From positions 48,018 through 112,017 of the forward strand of contig LUQC01000108.1 of assembly GCA_001627925.1 (NCBI GenBank): 64,000 nt of DNA. Direction: 5' to 3'. The notes under the pieces were generated by a model. It ran no database searches. It worked only from the letters and a program-made list of their open reading frames with translations, and was not told where the DNA came from. The position numbers and the translations under genes were made by a program. Below are positions 1-8,504 of this stretch, one piece after another; the stretch's first letter is position 1; the number at the start of each line of letters is the position of its first letter. This DNA comes from Rhodobacteraceae bacterium REDSEA-S34_B6 (GTDB lineage: Bacteria > Pseudomonadota > Alphaproteobacteria > Rhodobacterales > Rhodobacteraceae).

Positions 1-23
1 ATTGGAAAATTGAAATACTCTAG

Positions 24-194
24 TTATGGAGATAATACAGTCATTGGTTGACAATAAACCTTATCATCTTCCTCTTCATTAAAATCGATTACCATACCGC
101 CTATGGGATGCCATCCGTTTTCTATGTATTTTGAAACGTGTTCACATAGGTTTGCACGACTATATCCCGTTGCGATTACATACTTATTATCCAT
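24..194 (-). CDS. Small DUF1737-like protein
   Basis: A 56-residue ORF starting MDNKYVIATGYSRANLC and ending at a TAA, with an AGGAAAG ribosome site about 8 bases before the ATG. The pattern of a short beta strand (YVIATG), a helix with regular spacing (LCEHVSKYIENGW), then P-I-G-G and a second strand ending in a Q-P-M segment resembles the small DUF1737 family, whose members are 50-65 residues and have no known function. It stands alone next to a long non-coding stretch, so context says nothing about its role. The family assignment is from memory of the pattern, not from a search. Confidence 0.6.
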   Translation of the reverse strand: MDNKYVIATGYSRANLCEHVSKYIENGWHPIGGMVIDFNEEEDDKVYCQPMTVLSP

Positions 195-383
195 TATTTA
201 TCTTTCCTATTGTTTGAACAGCTAGATGAATCTTTTTAACAATTTGATTAAGATTATCAGATTTAAGAAATATGAGCTTCCAATACTTTTTATAATCTTA
301 TAGCAGATTTTGCATTCAGAAATTTTGGATTAGCTTCGTTTATCAATTTAGAAGTTGGGCTTTATAAAAGGATCTGGAAAGCT

Positions 384-447
384 GTGTAACTTGGTTGTCG
401 TTGTAGGAAGAGAAGAATGATTATTCACACGATCTACCAAGTTACAC
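384..447. repeat. Inverted repeat, 12-bp perfect arms
   Basis: GTGTAACTTGGT at 384-395 is exactly complementary to ACCAAGTTACAC at 436-447, with 40 bases between. Inside, TCGT (398-401) can pair with ACGA (429-432), so an RNA from either strand would fold as a long interrupted hairpin. There is no T run directly after it on the plus strand, so it is not a simple terminator. It could be a structured RNA, a protein site, or a remnant of a small mobile element. Confidence 0.6.
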
Positions 448-675
448 TTATTGAAGATAATTATCTATTATTTCTGTTCATAGTATAGAAAGTGTATCTG
501 CCGATTATTTGTCAATTTTTGATATATAGTTAGCAATATTCAAAAAAATATGTTAACGTACTTATGTATCGGTAAGATGCACAAGCGGATAAAGATATCC
601 TCCCAAATCTTTTTATTCGCTAAAGATATAAATAATGAGCAGTCAGATTTTCTGTCTTGATTGTAGGTTTGGGAC

Positions 676-714
676 AGGGCCAGCTATACTCTCCCATATG
701 GCTGGTCCCTTTTA
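676..714 (+). terminator. Hairpin with T run, possible sRNA terminator
   Basis: AGGGCCAGC (676-684) pairs with GCTGGTCCCT (701-710) with one bulged T, followed by TTTT. No gene on the plus strand precedes it, so it would end an RNA starting inside the non-coding interval. The 12-mer GTAGGTTTGGGA (663-674) lies immediately before the stem and recurs at 850-861 in the next element. Confidence 0.4.
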
Positions 715-780
715 TTGGGGCTACATTTTTTCGGCAACTGAACTCATACGTTCATTTTACTATATAAAATCAATTAGTTG

Positions 781-810
781 TTGACTCTTGCGCTATCTTT
801 AGCACTATTA
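781..810 (+). promoter_or_regulatory. Possible sigma70 promoter for sRNA
   Basis: TTGACT at 781-786 is a good -35 box; 18 bases later CTATTA (805-810) could act as a weak -10. Transcription would start near 815, just before two hairpins and a terminator and with no coding sequence on that strand. Confidence 0.3.
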
Positions 811-813
811 GAC

Positions 814-888
814 TAATCTTTCTGGGGAGAGATTGAAAAAGCGGATCCAGTAGGTTTGGGAGGAGCTACTGTCGATCCGCTTTTTACT
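814..888 (+). ncRNA. Candidate small RNA with intrinsic terminator
   Basis: Two hairpins follow each other. The first is AATCTTTC/GAGAGATT around a TGGG loop (815-834). The second has AAGCGGATC (839-847) pairing with GATCCGCTT (874-882), extended inside by AGTAG/CTACT and followed by TTT. Its loop contains GTTTGGGAGGAG. Read on the minus strand the same stem ends in TTTTTC, so it could equally be the terminator of the DMT permease gene ending at 916; in that direction the loop is CTCCTCCC, an anti-Shine-Dalgarno-like sequence typical of several alphaproteobacterial sRNA loops. Presence of an RNA is inference from promoter plus fold. Confidence 0.35.
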
Positions 889-915
889 TCAGAGTGATAA
901 ATCATAATCTCTATT

Positions 916-1830
916 TTATTTTTTCGTAAACCTTAGCGCACCTGACGCAAAAACAACTCCTATAGTTACAAGACAGATTCCGAGTAATTTTACGGGCGTA
1001 ATTATTTCATCCAGCAAAAATATGCCGCCCAACATGGATAAAATTGGTGTAAGTGCACCGAAAGCAGCCGTTTGGGCTGCCCCTAAAATTTTTACTGCAT
1101 AGGTAAATAATAGCATCGCTAGAATTCCTACAATGAAGCTATGCAAAATTATCATAAGGAAAATATTTGAAAGGTTGGCGTGTTGAAAGCTTACTTCTCC
1201 AAAAATCAAGAGAATTGGAACAAAGACGATACTTCCCCAAAACAAGCCAATTACAAGTCCATGAAGCGGAGCTATCCCACTTTGACGAAATAAAACTGAA
1301 TAAATTGCCCAAAGAGCAGCTCCGAGCAAAAAAAGTATGTTTCCAACCCATGTTAGATTGGCAATATCTGCATCAAGCTTTAAAATTCCAATCAATAAGG
1401 CCCCAAACAAAATTATAAACAGCCCAATTTGCCTAGAGAATTCTGGTTTTTCGTGAACAATCAAATAAGCAATTAATGCTGTCCAAAAAGGAAGTGTTCC
1501 GGGAGCCAATGCACCTGCGTTGGACGCAGGTGAGTAATAAAGTCCTACTGATAAAACCCATGGGAACAAGGCGCTGGCCCCTAACGCAAAAATGAGCCTA
1601 GTAATTAGATTATTCCCAGGCGGTAGAATACCAAGTTGCAACATAAGTGGTGCCATTATTATAGCTGCTGGCAGAAGCCTGAGTATTAATATTTCTTCAA
1701 CAGAAAAGTTTTTGGTTATCGCAAAACGAGTTCCAACTAAGAAGGCTGCCCAAATGGATACTGTTATTATGGCAGCTAAATAACCTAAGAGCTTTGCACT
1801 TAACAGAGCAGAAGGTCGTGGGCCACTCAT
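916..1830 (-). CDS. DMT-superfamily permease (two EamA domains)
   Basis: A 304-residue inner-membrane protein with about ten hydrophobic segments arranged as two EamA repeats, as in the drug/metabolite transporter superfamily (RhaT/YdcZ-type exporters). The second repeat shows the usual GAAQTAAFGALTPILSMLGG and a following LDE. The substrate cannot be told from sequence. An in-frame TTG lies one codon upstream (1833); neither start has a clear ribosome site. The gene stands alone; the hairpin at 839-882 probably ends it. Family call is firm, function within the family is open. Confidence 0.85.
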   Translation of the reverse strand: MSGPRPSALLSAKLLGYLAAIITVSIWAAFLVGTRFAITKNFSVEEILILRLLPAAIIMAPLMLQLGILPPGNNLITRLIFALGASALFPWVLSVGLYYSPASNAGALAPGTLPFWTALIAYLIVHEKPEFSRQIGLFIILFGALLIGILKLDADIANLTWVGNILFLLGAALWAIYSVLFRQSGIAPLHGLVIGLFWGSIVFVPILLIFGEVSFQHANLSNIFLMIILHSFIVGILAMLLFTYAVKILGAAQTAAFGALTPILSMLGGIFLLDEIITPVKLLGICLVTIGVVFASGALRFTKK

Positions 1831-1886
1831 CAAGGTAACAAGTCTTGTTTAGACCAAGAAAGTAACTCATATATTATCGGCAAGTA

Positions 1887-2084
1887 CTAAGTACCACGTA
1901 CTGTGAGCGACGAATTTTCTATTCGTTTTTGGAGAAATCTTCTACCTTCTGGCGTTACTCTCCCACTACTATCGATATATCCTCTTTCCTTGGCAATATC
2001 GATAATGCCTATACTCGCTCTTTTATTTTGTCTCTCTGTTTTTTTAAGAACGGTCTTTATTGTATTATAATCACTAACATTCAT
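1887..2084 (-). CDS. Small hypothetical protein, 65 aa
   Basis: A 65-residue basic protein beginning MNVSDYNTIKTVLKKTER and ending LTVRGT. A GAGG ribosome site sits 7 bases before the ATG, which supports it as a real gene. The composition (helical, K/R/E-rich, a GRVTPEG turn) would suit a small winged-helix or nucleic-acid binding protein, but I recognise no family. It is the last of three co-directional small genes (3198 to 1887). Confidence 0.45.
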   Translation of the reverse strand: MNVSDYNTIKTVLKKTERQNKRASIGIIDIAKERGYIDSSGRVTPEGRRFLQKRIENSSLTVRGT

Positions 2085-2176
2085 CAGAAACCTCGTTGTA
2101 AGTCATTAAAGCTTCTGTTGGCTACGGAAAGTAAATTAATTTGCCTTTCGATAAAGTCAAAGAGTTTTAAAGTATT

Positions 2177-2524
2177 TTATTCGCCCCACATACCCGCAAA
2201 CTCATAAACTACGGCCGGTTTACCTCCGACAACCCATGCATCGTGACCTGGTGAAATCGCATATGCATCGCCAGCCGTGTAGGTCGCTTCGCTACCATCA
2301 TCACATACGCAATGTACAGTACCCTCTACGATTATTCCGGTGTGGGTCGCTTGGCAAGTATCAGTTCCTATTATTGGCTTTATATCTTTTGACCATTTCC
2401 AATCTGGACTTAATGTCAACTTCATAACACGTTGGTTCAGTACATTTACTGCTTCCATACGTGCATTAGGCATATCTTTGGCCTCATCAGCAGCAGATGA
2501 AAAATTCTTTACTTCGATCGGCAT
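2177..2524 (-). CDS. Cupin-domain protein
   Basis: A 115-residue single-domain protein. The core carries the small beta-barrel cupin pattern: HTGIIVEGTVHCVCDDG followed by GDAYAISPGHDAWVVGG, matching motif 1 and motif 2 of the conserved-barrel cupin_2 type. One metal-ligand histidine is in HTG and one in GHDAW. A strong AAGGGAGA ribosome site precedes the ATG. Related proteins range from sugar isomerases to regulators, so no reaction can be named. It lies 50 bases after the gene at 2575-3198 on the same strand. Confidence 0.75.
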   Translation of the reverse strand: MPIEVKNFSSAADEAKDMPNARMEAVNVLNQRVMKLTLSPDWKWSKDIKPIIGTDTCQATHTGIIVEGTVHCVCDDGSEATYTAGDAYAISPGHDAWVVGGKPAVVYEFAGMWGE

Positions 2525-2574
2525 ATTTTTTCTCCCTTATAAATAACAAAACTCTAACAGAATTAATTTTCAAA

Positions 2575-3198
2575 TTATTTTATCATCATTATTAGTCTTG
2601 AGTGTTTTAATGTTCCAAGTTCATTGGCCGCATCGACTAATTCAGAAAAACTAGGATTAGCGATCACTGCATCAGTAGCGCTGCCCCAGTGTTTTAAATC
2701 TTTAAACCTGTATATAATTCGCATCATTTCATGATCTGAAGCAATTACAGGCACTCCTACACCCATTTCTACATCATTTTCATCACAAATTGCTTGCAAG
2801 TTTGGTACTAATTCCATTGCCTTAGCAATATTTTTTCGTGGCATATGATAATCGCGAGCAAGCACTATTTTTCTCGGATCAGTACTTTTAGAATTATGCA
2901 GCATTCTTCCCAGCCAGGGACCTCGCATTTCTGCAACGGGAGTCAGGGCTCGTTCCTCAAATATCTTTTTTAGGTCAGGATCATTTGAGAAACCGTCCAT
3001 TGCACTGGCTCCGGCTGCCACGGTTTCATACCAATTATAAAGCTCGTAATCACCAGCCCTGTGACCTCCAATAACTTTACCTACTCTGGAAACTGCACCG
3101 TACTTTTCTATTACATCCGATGTCCTAAGGATGCGATCCTCTAATACCACATCTTTTCCAATCATGGGTGTGAATTCTCTGACAGCTACATATGACAT
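2575..3198 (-). CDS. Hypothetical protein, 207 aa
   Basis: A 207-residue soluble protein without signal peptide or membrane segment, preceded by an AGGAG site 8 bases from the ATG. Two halves can be seen, each beginning with a strand-like segment (YVAVREFTP and KIVLARDYHMP) followed by a long helix and ending in strands with a W (YNWYETVAAG; IYRFKDLKHWGS), reminiscent of tandem dimeric alpha-beta-barrel (ferredoxin-like) domains. This is inference; I do not recognise the family. Downstream lie the cupin and the 65-aa gene, which could be co-transcribed. Confidence 0.6.
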   Translation of the reverse strand: MSYVAVREFTPMIGKDVVLEDRILRTSDVIEKYGAVSRVGKVIGGHRAGDYELYNWYETVAAGASAMDGFSNDPDLKKIFEERALTPVAEMRGPWLGRMLHNSKSTDPRKIVLARDYHMPRKNIAKAMELVPNLQAICDENDVEMGVGVPVIASDHEMMRIIYRFKDLKHWGSATDAVIANPSFSELVDAANELGTLKHSRLIMMIK

Positions 3199-3383
3199 TT
3201 TTTATTCTCCTAGCTTTATAAAAAGATTGCATCATTATTAGATGGATCAAGTACAAAAAATGTATCACACGAACTTAAAATAATTAATTATTTTTAAAAG
3301 CTGCGGGATATACAAAAATAGTTAGAAGCGGATAATATCAGCTTCGCAAAAATTAATAATTGAAAGTAGTTAAGAACTTAAAA

Positions 3384-4442
3384 CTAAAATATGTGAGCCT
3401 TTTGTCGGTCATAACTGAAACATACTTGGCTACCTATTTCTAAATCTAGAGTTTCTGGTGAAGCAAATCTAAAAGGGAAACCGTTTTGTGAGAGAAGTTC
3501 TACAACAGTTTCCGTGCCAAGGCGTTCGACTAATGTAACCTTACCCGCTATAGCACCATTAGATTTGATTTTTAGGTCCTGCGGTCGAATTCCTAAATGT
3601 ACTGCGTCACCAGCGCCTTTTTCTCGTGAAACAAGTCTGATATAGTTCGAGGTATGGCCATCAAATTCCACTTTCCCTTGCGTTTTTGCACCATTTTCCG
3701 AAACCAGCGTGCATTCGAAAAAATTCATCTTTGGAGAACCGAAAAAGCCCGCCACAAATTTGTTTTCAGGATAATTGAATAAATCCATTGGTGCGCCCAC
3801 CTGCATAACTTCTCCGTCCTTTAAGACAACGATTTTGTCTGCAAGTGTCATTGCTTCTACCTGATCGTGAGTAACATATACAGTTGTGGCCCCCAATTGA
3901 CGATGCAATTTTGCTATTTCCACCCGGGTGTCATGACGTAGAGCAGCGTCTAAATTTGAAAGAGGTTCATCGAACAAGAAAACTTCGGGGTTTCTTACTA
4001 TTGCACGTCCAATTGCAACGCGTTGACGCTGACCACCAGAAAGTGCAGCGGGGCGCCTTTCTAGGAGATCTTCCATCTGTAAAATTTTTGCAGCCTCTTC
4101 TACTCGCTGTTTAATTTCGAGCTTCGGCATCTTTTGTAAATCGAGAGAAAAAGCCATATTCTGGTAAACGCTCATATGAGGATAGAGCGCGTATGACTGA
4201 AAAACCATCGCAATGCCTCTTTCTGACGGGGGAAGATCCATTACTTCTTTATTTGCAATAATGATTTCACCACTACTTAGTTTTTCAAGTCCAGATATTA
4301 ATCTCAATAGTGTTGACTTGCCACAGCCGGAGGGCCCAACGAAAACTACGAATTCGCCTTTGTTTATTTCCAATTCAACATCACGAATAACTTCTGTATT
4401 CCCAAAAGTCTTTGTCACACCCTTTAACTCTACATGTGCCAT
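3384..4442 (-). CDS. aglK: Alpha-glucoside ABC transporter, ATPase AglK
   Basis: A 352-residue MalK/UgpC-type ATPase that would power the AglFG permease. Walker A GPSGCGKST is at residues 36-44, the signature LSGGQRQ at 134-140, the Walker B with FLFDEP ends at 160, and the C-terminal TOBE region includes LGIRPQDLKI. An AAGGAG site precedes the ATG, which directly follows the aglA stop. Gene order aglE-F-G-A-K is the known alpha-glucoside operon of Sinorhizobium meliloti, which is the reason for the symbol; MalK-type ATPases by themselves do not show the substrate. Confidence 0.88.
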   Translation of the reverse strand: MAHVELKGVTKTFGNTEVIRDVELEINKGEFVVFVGPSGCGKSTLLRLISGLEKLSSGEIIIANKEVMDLPPSERGIAMVFQSYALYPHMSVYQNMAFSLDLQKMPKLEIKQRVEEAAKILQMEDLLERRPAALSGGQRQRVAIGRAIVRNPEVFLFDEPLSNLDAALRHDTRVEIAKLHRQLGATTVYVTHDQVEAMTLADKIVVLKDGEVMQVGAPMDLFNYPENKFVAGFFGSPKMNFFECTLVSENGAKTQGKVEFDGHTSNYIRLVSREKGAGDAVHLGIRPQDLKIKSNGAIAGKVTLVERLGTETVVELLSQNGFPFRFASPETLDLEIGSQVCFSYDRQKAHIF

Positions 4443-5929
4443 TTAAATCTCCTTAAAGGACGCCGTTAACGTTTTAAAATTGAAGTTACAGTGAAGGGTT
4501 TGATCATCGCTTTGACGATCAAAACTTATTTGCGCGTCGTCGCCATCTATATTTAGAATGCAATTTGCATTCATCATTGCAGACTGCTTCTTGCGCCATT
4601 TTAAAAATTTCGACAATTCACTGTAAATTGAGTTTGGATTTAGTGCACTATCGATTGCTGCCCTATCTAAATGCTTATCCGAAATTGGTAGCCAAGTGGT
4701 ATTTGCCTTTGAAAATCCACCGTTTGGTAGTAGTTTATTCCACACCATAGGGGTTCGACATGTGTCTCTGCCAAGAAAAGTTGGTGCAAACTCTATACCC
4801 CATGGGTCTTGCATTTTTTCCCTCGGTATATCTTTTACATCCTCCAAACCCAGCTCCTCTCCCTGATAAATACAGCTAGAACCGATGAGGCTGATTTGGA
4901 GTTTCAATAATAATATTTGCATTTTATCACTATCTTTGGAACTTAAATGCAATGCTTTAAGTTGTCTTGTAGCTACGCGAGGGACGCTTCTTTTATTTCA
5001 TTTACAGTAAGGCCATCCCATTCCAGCAGATCAAAATTGTAAGTTGCATGCAATCTTCCTGCTTCGGTAAACGTCTCACTTACACTCATTGCGTTGTCAT
5101 TATCACCATCTACTTCTCCCATTAAAAACCGGTCATTGTCATACGAATCTGCGATCCTACGATATGACTCACAAAATTCCTGAATGCCTGGTTGGTTTAA
5201 TTGTGCTGCATCATGTAGTTGCCGAAAAAATGGTTGTTGATCCTGTGGAAGAGGCCCCAGTTTGAATGTCGGATTCGCAGGATTATTTTTATAAGGAAAA
5301 GAGTCGGCATTTATTGTGTGCACTGCGTCTAAACGGAAACCATCTACACCTTTATCAAACCAAAATTTAGCTATTTGGTTAAATTCTTCAATAACTTCGG
5401 GGTTTGCATAATTTAAGTTAGGTTGGTCAGGTAAAAAATTGTGCAAGTAGTACTGTTGTCGTCTTGGTTCCCAGGTCCAAGCTTGACCACCAAAAAATGA
5501 TAGCCAGTTTGTGGGGGCGCTTCCATCATTTTGGGGTTCAACCCAATGGAACCAGTCTGCTTTGGGGTTTGTGGTCGAAGATCTGCTTTCAACAAACCAT
5601 GGATGCTCACTGGAGCAATGTGCTGGAACGATATCTAACATAACCCTCAATTTTAATTCATGTGCCTTGCTAATGAGTAAGTCGAAGTCTCTTAAAGTTC
5701 CATATTCTGGACTGATATCGTAATAATCTGAAACATCATAACCAAAGTCTTTTTGTGGGGATTTAAAAAATGGACTGATCCAGATGGCGTCTATTCCGAG
5801 CTCAGACAAGTAGTTAATTCGGGTAGTAATTCCTTTTAAATCTCCTATCCCGTCGTCATTCGAGTCTTGAAAAGATCTTGGATATATTTGATATATCACA
5901 GCATTTTCCCACCATTTCAAAGAAGACAT
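4443..5929 (-). pseudogene. aglA: Alpha-glucosidase AglA, broken by internal deletion
   Basis: Glycoside hydrolase family 13 enzyme that would release glucose from alpha-glucosides taken up by AglEFGK. The first 318 residues (5929-4973) are well preserved: region I DIVPAH near 99-104, region II GFRLDAVHT with nucleophile D201, region III MGEVDGD with acid/base E272. After NEIKEA the frame ends in TAG. The rest of the protein (GSSCIYQGEELGLEDVKD onward) continues in another frame to 4443, and that frame begins VPRVATRQLKALHL, the part that normally follows F-S-N-H-D. So about 20-30 codons, including region IV with the transition-state aspartate, are missing near 4985-4990, with a shift in frame (missing length is 1 modulo 3). 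The product should be inactive unless the lesion is an assembly error. Confidence 0.8.
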
Positions 5930-5932
5930 TCA

Positions 5933-7159
5933 CTAGCCTCCTTTAACAGATCCGGCTAACAAACCGCGAATGAAGTATTTTTGCATAGCTAGGAAAACAA
6001 TAACCGGAACAATCATAGAAATTACCGCCGAAGCGTTCAGAAGATGGAGCTGATCTCCAAAAGTCCCTAACTGCCGTTCTAGCAGAATAGGAAAAACTAT
6101 ATCATCTGTGGCACTTGGCCCGACAAACATTGCAACGAGTAAATCGTTCCAGATCCATAGAAATTGAAATATACTAAACGATGCTAGAGCAGGCACAGAT
6201 AAAGGAACAACTACTTTTACAAAAATTTGCATATGGTTGGCGCCATCGATCTTCGCGCTCTCAAGCAATTCACGAGGCAATCCCACGATGTAGTTGCGTA
6301 AAAGAAATATCGCCAAAGGAAGACCAAAGCCTGTATGGGTAAGCCATAAACCAGCGAAAGATTTTGTTGGGAATTGACAGGTATTTGTTACCTCACAGTC
6401 AGTCATCCATTGTTTTAAGGAAGTTGCCCAAGATGCTAGACCGTTAAATCCCTGAAGAATAGGTAGAAATGCTAACTGTGTTGGGACAACCATCAACGAG
6501 ACTACGAGTATAAATAACCAGTCACGTCCAGGGAATTGCATCCATGAAAAAGCATATGCTGCAAATGCAGCTACTGTGATAGGAATTATCGTTGCAGGAA
6601 CCACTACAATAAATGAAGATATGAGTGCATTTGGTACGTCTTTGTTATCTAATAGGACCTCGAAATACGCTTCTGCACCAAAAACAGGATCTTGATTTAT
6701 AAATACGTCAAGATTTTTGGGTTTGGGAGCAACTTCCTCAGGGAATGACCATGTGAAGTCACCGTTTGCTTGGAAAACGAACTCGCCATCCCGAACATTC
6801 ATAACTTCGCCCACAGGAACAAGCTTTCTAATTAACTTGGTCTTGCCAGGCTTCTCAGGATCTGGAACGCGACCTTTGAACATAATAGAGTTGATCTCGC
6901 CAGATATTTTGAACCACTCTTCATCTTTATTAATTCGGTCAAAAATATTACCACGCATTTCCGTGATTTTTACTTTTTGTCCCTTATCATGAGTACTGAA
7001 GCGGTGTCCAAGTTCAGTAGGGGTAAATGCAGTCCAAAACCCAGATGTCTTAGAAGCAACCTCAGATCTAAATGAAGTGGTTATAAGCGCGATAAATGGT
7101 ACGACCCAAATTACTAAGATTATTGCAAGTATAATATGGGCAAATGAGCGACTATACAT
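5933..7159 (-). CDS. aglG: Alpha-glucoside ABC transporter, permease AglG
   Basis: A 408-residue inner-membrane permease of the MalG type. After the first membrane segment comes a periplasmic region of about 150 residues, as in AglG homologues, then five more segments. The EAA loop reads LPRELLESAKIDGANHMQIF and contacts AglK. I choose ATG at 7159 with AAGGA upstream rather than the GTG at 7213, because the latter would overlap aglF by 40 bases and lacks a ribosome site. It pairs with AglF to form the channel. Four bases separate it from aglA. Confidence 0.85.
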   Translation of the reverse strand: MYSRSFAHIILAIILVIWVVPFIALITTSFRSEVASKTSGFWTAFTPTELGHRFSTHDKGQKVKITEMRGNIFDRINKDEEWFKISGEINSIMFKGRVPDPEKPGKTKLIRKLVPVGEVMNVRDGEFVFQANGDFTWSFPEEVAPKPKNLDVFINQDPVFGAEAYFEVLLDNKDVPNALISSFIVVVPATIIPITVAAFAAYAFSWMQFPGRDWLFILVVSLMVVPTQLAFLPILQGFNGLASWATSLKQWMTDCEVTNTCQFPTKSFAGLWLTHTGFGLPLAIFLLRNYIVGLPRELLESAKIDGANHMQIFVKVVVPLSVPALASFSIFQFLWIWNDLLVAMFVGPSATDDIVFPILLERQLGTFGDQLHLLNASAVISMIVPVIVFLAMQKYFIRGLLAGSVKGG

Positions 7160-7173
7160 GACAGAGTAAATCC

Positions 7174-8427
7174 TTAGTGTCCGAGTTGTTTTTGTTCGCG
7201 TCTTATTCGCCACCCAAGAAAAATCATATGCGGTATAACGGTAAGCATGAGCATAATTGCAATGGCGGCAAACAAATTATCAACATTGTTGCCTCCAATT
7301 GACCATGTATTCATCGCTGCCTCCATCATAGTGGCCAGCAATAGTTTGTCATCATCATTGGCCGATAACGCATAGGGAATATCAAAAACCTTTAATACAT
7401 CGGTCACAAGGTAGGTCCAAACGACGACTACTGTTGAAAAAATTTGTGGTAATTTTACTCGGAAAAATAGTTGCATTGGGTTCGCCCCATCAATAATTGC
7501 AGCTTCGACAGTTTCCTGAGGCACACCTCTTAGAGCAGCAGAAAAAATTACCATTGCAAAACCAGTCTTAATCCAAACCATAATCCACATCAGATAAAAG
7601 TTTCCCCAAAACTTCAGATTATATAAAGGCTCATTATATTCTGGAGTATGTCCTAGAAGTGCTTTTAGAAGACCGATTTGATAAGATGGTGTGGCTCCAT
7701 TAATTGCTTGCTGAGGTTCAATTCCGCCGCCAGCAAAAATATTTCTCCATATAACAGCTGCTCCTACGAACGAGATAGCCAAAGGCACAAATATAAATGT
7801 TTTTGCTACAACACCCCAACTTACGGAGTCTGCTAGAACAGCAATTAATAAGCCAAAAATTATGCAAAGCGACGGTACAAGAATAAGCCACATTAAACTA
7901 TTTCTCATCGCCAACCTGAATTGAAGGTACCCCAAAGCGTCAGAATCCCAAAGAAATGCATAGTTATTTAACGAGGCGCCGCCGCCAGGTTCAGTGAATG
8001 AAATTTTTAAGGTTGTCAGCGCTGGTATAAGTAAAAATAGCAATAGCAGTACGAGTGCTGGTCCAACGAATATCCAAGGTTGTATCGCTTCAATAACAAC
8101 AGATCTTTTGGCAATTGACTTATTGGATCTAACTTTAGCTAATCCAAAATTTAGCCAATTGGAAATCCAATAGTACAAAAACGATATAAATAGTGCGATA
8201 ACTACGGAACGTAGGGCAAATCCAATCTTAGCAAATCTAAGCTCTGTGACGAAAGTTGAAACAGACCATCCGTAGCTATTATGAAGCCAAAGGCCAAATT
8301 TAGCAAAAGCCTCGTCTACCGGTGCCGTTAAGGAAAAAATGAAAACAGCCGTTATTGGTAATACACAAATAATAGTCAACACTATAGCCAAGCTATTGCT
8401 AAATATCACGGATTGTATTGAGCGCAT
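7174..8427 (-). CDS. aglF: Alpha-glucoside ABC transporter, permease AglF
   Basis: A 417-residue MalF-type permease. The EAA loop VPQETVEAAIIDGANPMQLF sits in the C-terminal third, followed by a final pair of membrane segments. The N-terminal 100 residues add an extra membrane segment before the usual WIFVGPALVLLLLFLLIPA start of this family, so the protein is longer than compact homologues. It follows aglE after a strong stem-loop (8454-8484) that probably lowers its expression relative to the binding protein. AAGG lies about 12 bases before the ATG. Confidence 0.85.
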   Translation of the reverse strand: MRSIQSVIFSNSLAIVLTIICVLPITAVFIFSLTAPVDEAFAKFGLWLHNSYGWSVSTFVTELRFAKIGFALRSVVIALFISFLYYWISNWLNFGLAKVRSNKSIAKRSVVIEAIQPWIFVGPALVLLLLFLLIPALTTLKISFTEPGGGASLNNYAFLWDSDALGYLQFRLAMRNSLMWLILVPSLCIIFGLLIAVLADSVSWGVVAKTFIFVPLAISFVGAAVIWRNIFAGGGIEPQQAINGATPSYQIGLLKALLGHTPEYNEPLYNLKFWGNFYLMWIMVWIKTGFAMVIFSAALRGVPQETVEAAIIDGANPMQLFFRVKLPQIFSTVVVVWTYLVTDVLKVFDIPYALSANDDDKLLLATMMEAAMNTWSIGGNNVDNLFAAIAIMLMLTVIPHMIFLGWRIRREQKQLGH

Positions 8428-8453
8428 TTGGATATTTTACCTTAGAAAATATA

Positions 8454-8484
8454 ATGAGAGCACAGGTTTACCCCGTGCTCTCAT
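8454..8484 (-). terminator. Stem-loop between aglE and aglF (attenuator)
   Basis: ATGAGAGCAC (8454-8463) and GTGCTCTCAT (8475-8484) form a perfect 10-bp stem with an 11-base loop. On the minus strand it is followed by an AT-rich stretch with a TTTT. Such stem-loops after binding-protein genes (as between malE and malF) stabilise the upstream mRNA and end part of the transcripts, giving more binding protein than permease. Confidence 0.7.
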
Positions 8485-8504
8485 GAATCGTGTTTAGGAT
8501 ACTA

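Larger units (their letters stand above)
195..915. other. Long non-coding interval
   Basis: About 720 bases without a convincing gene on either strand. It holds a long inverted repeat (384-447), a hairpin with a T run (676-714) and a second, stronger hairpin-terminator preceded by a promoter-like sequence (781-888). The last two share the 12-mer GTAGGTTTGGGA. The rest is AT-rich and I see nothing else in it. Confidence 0.6.
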
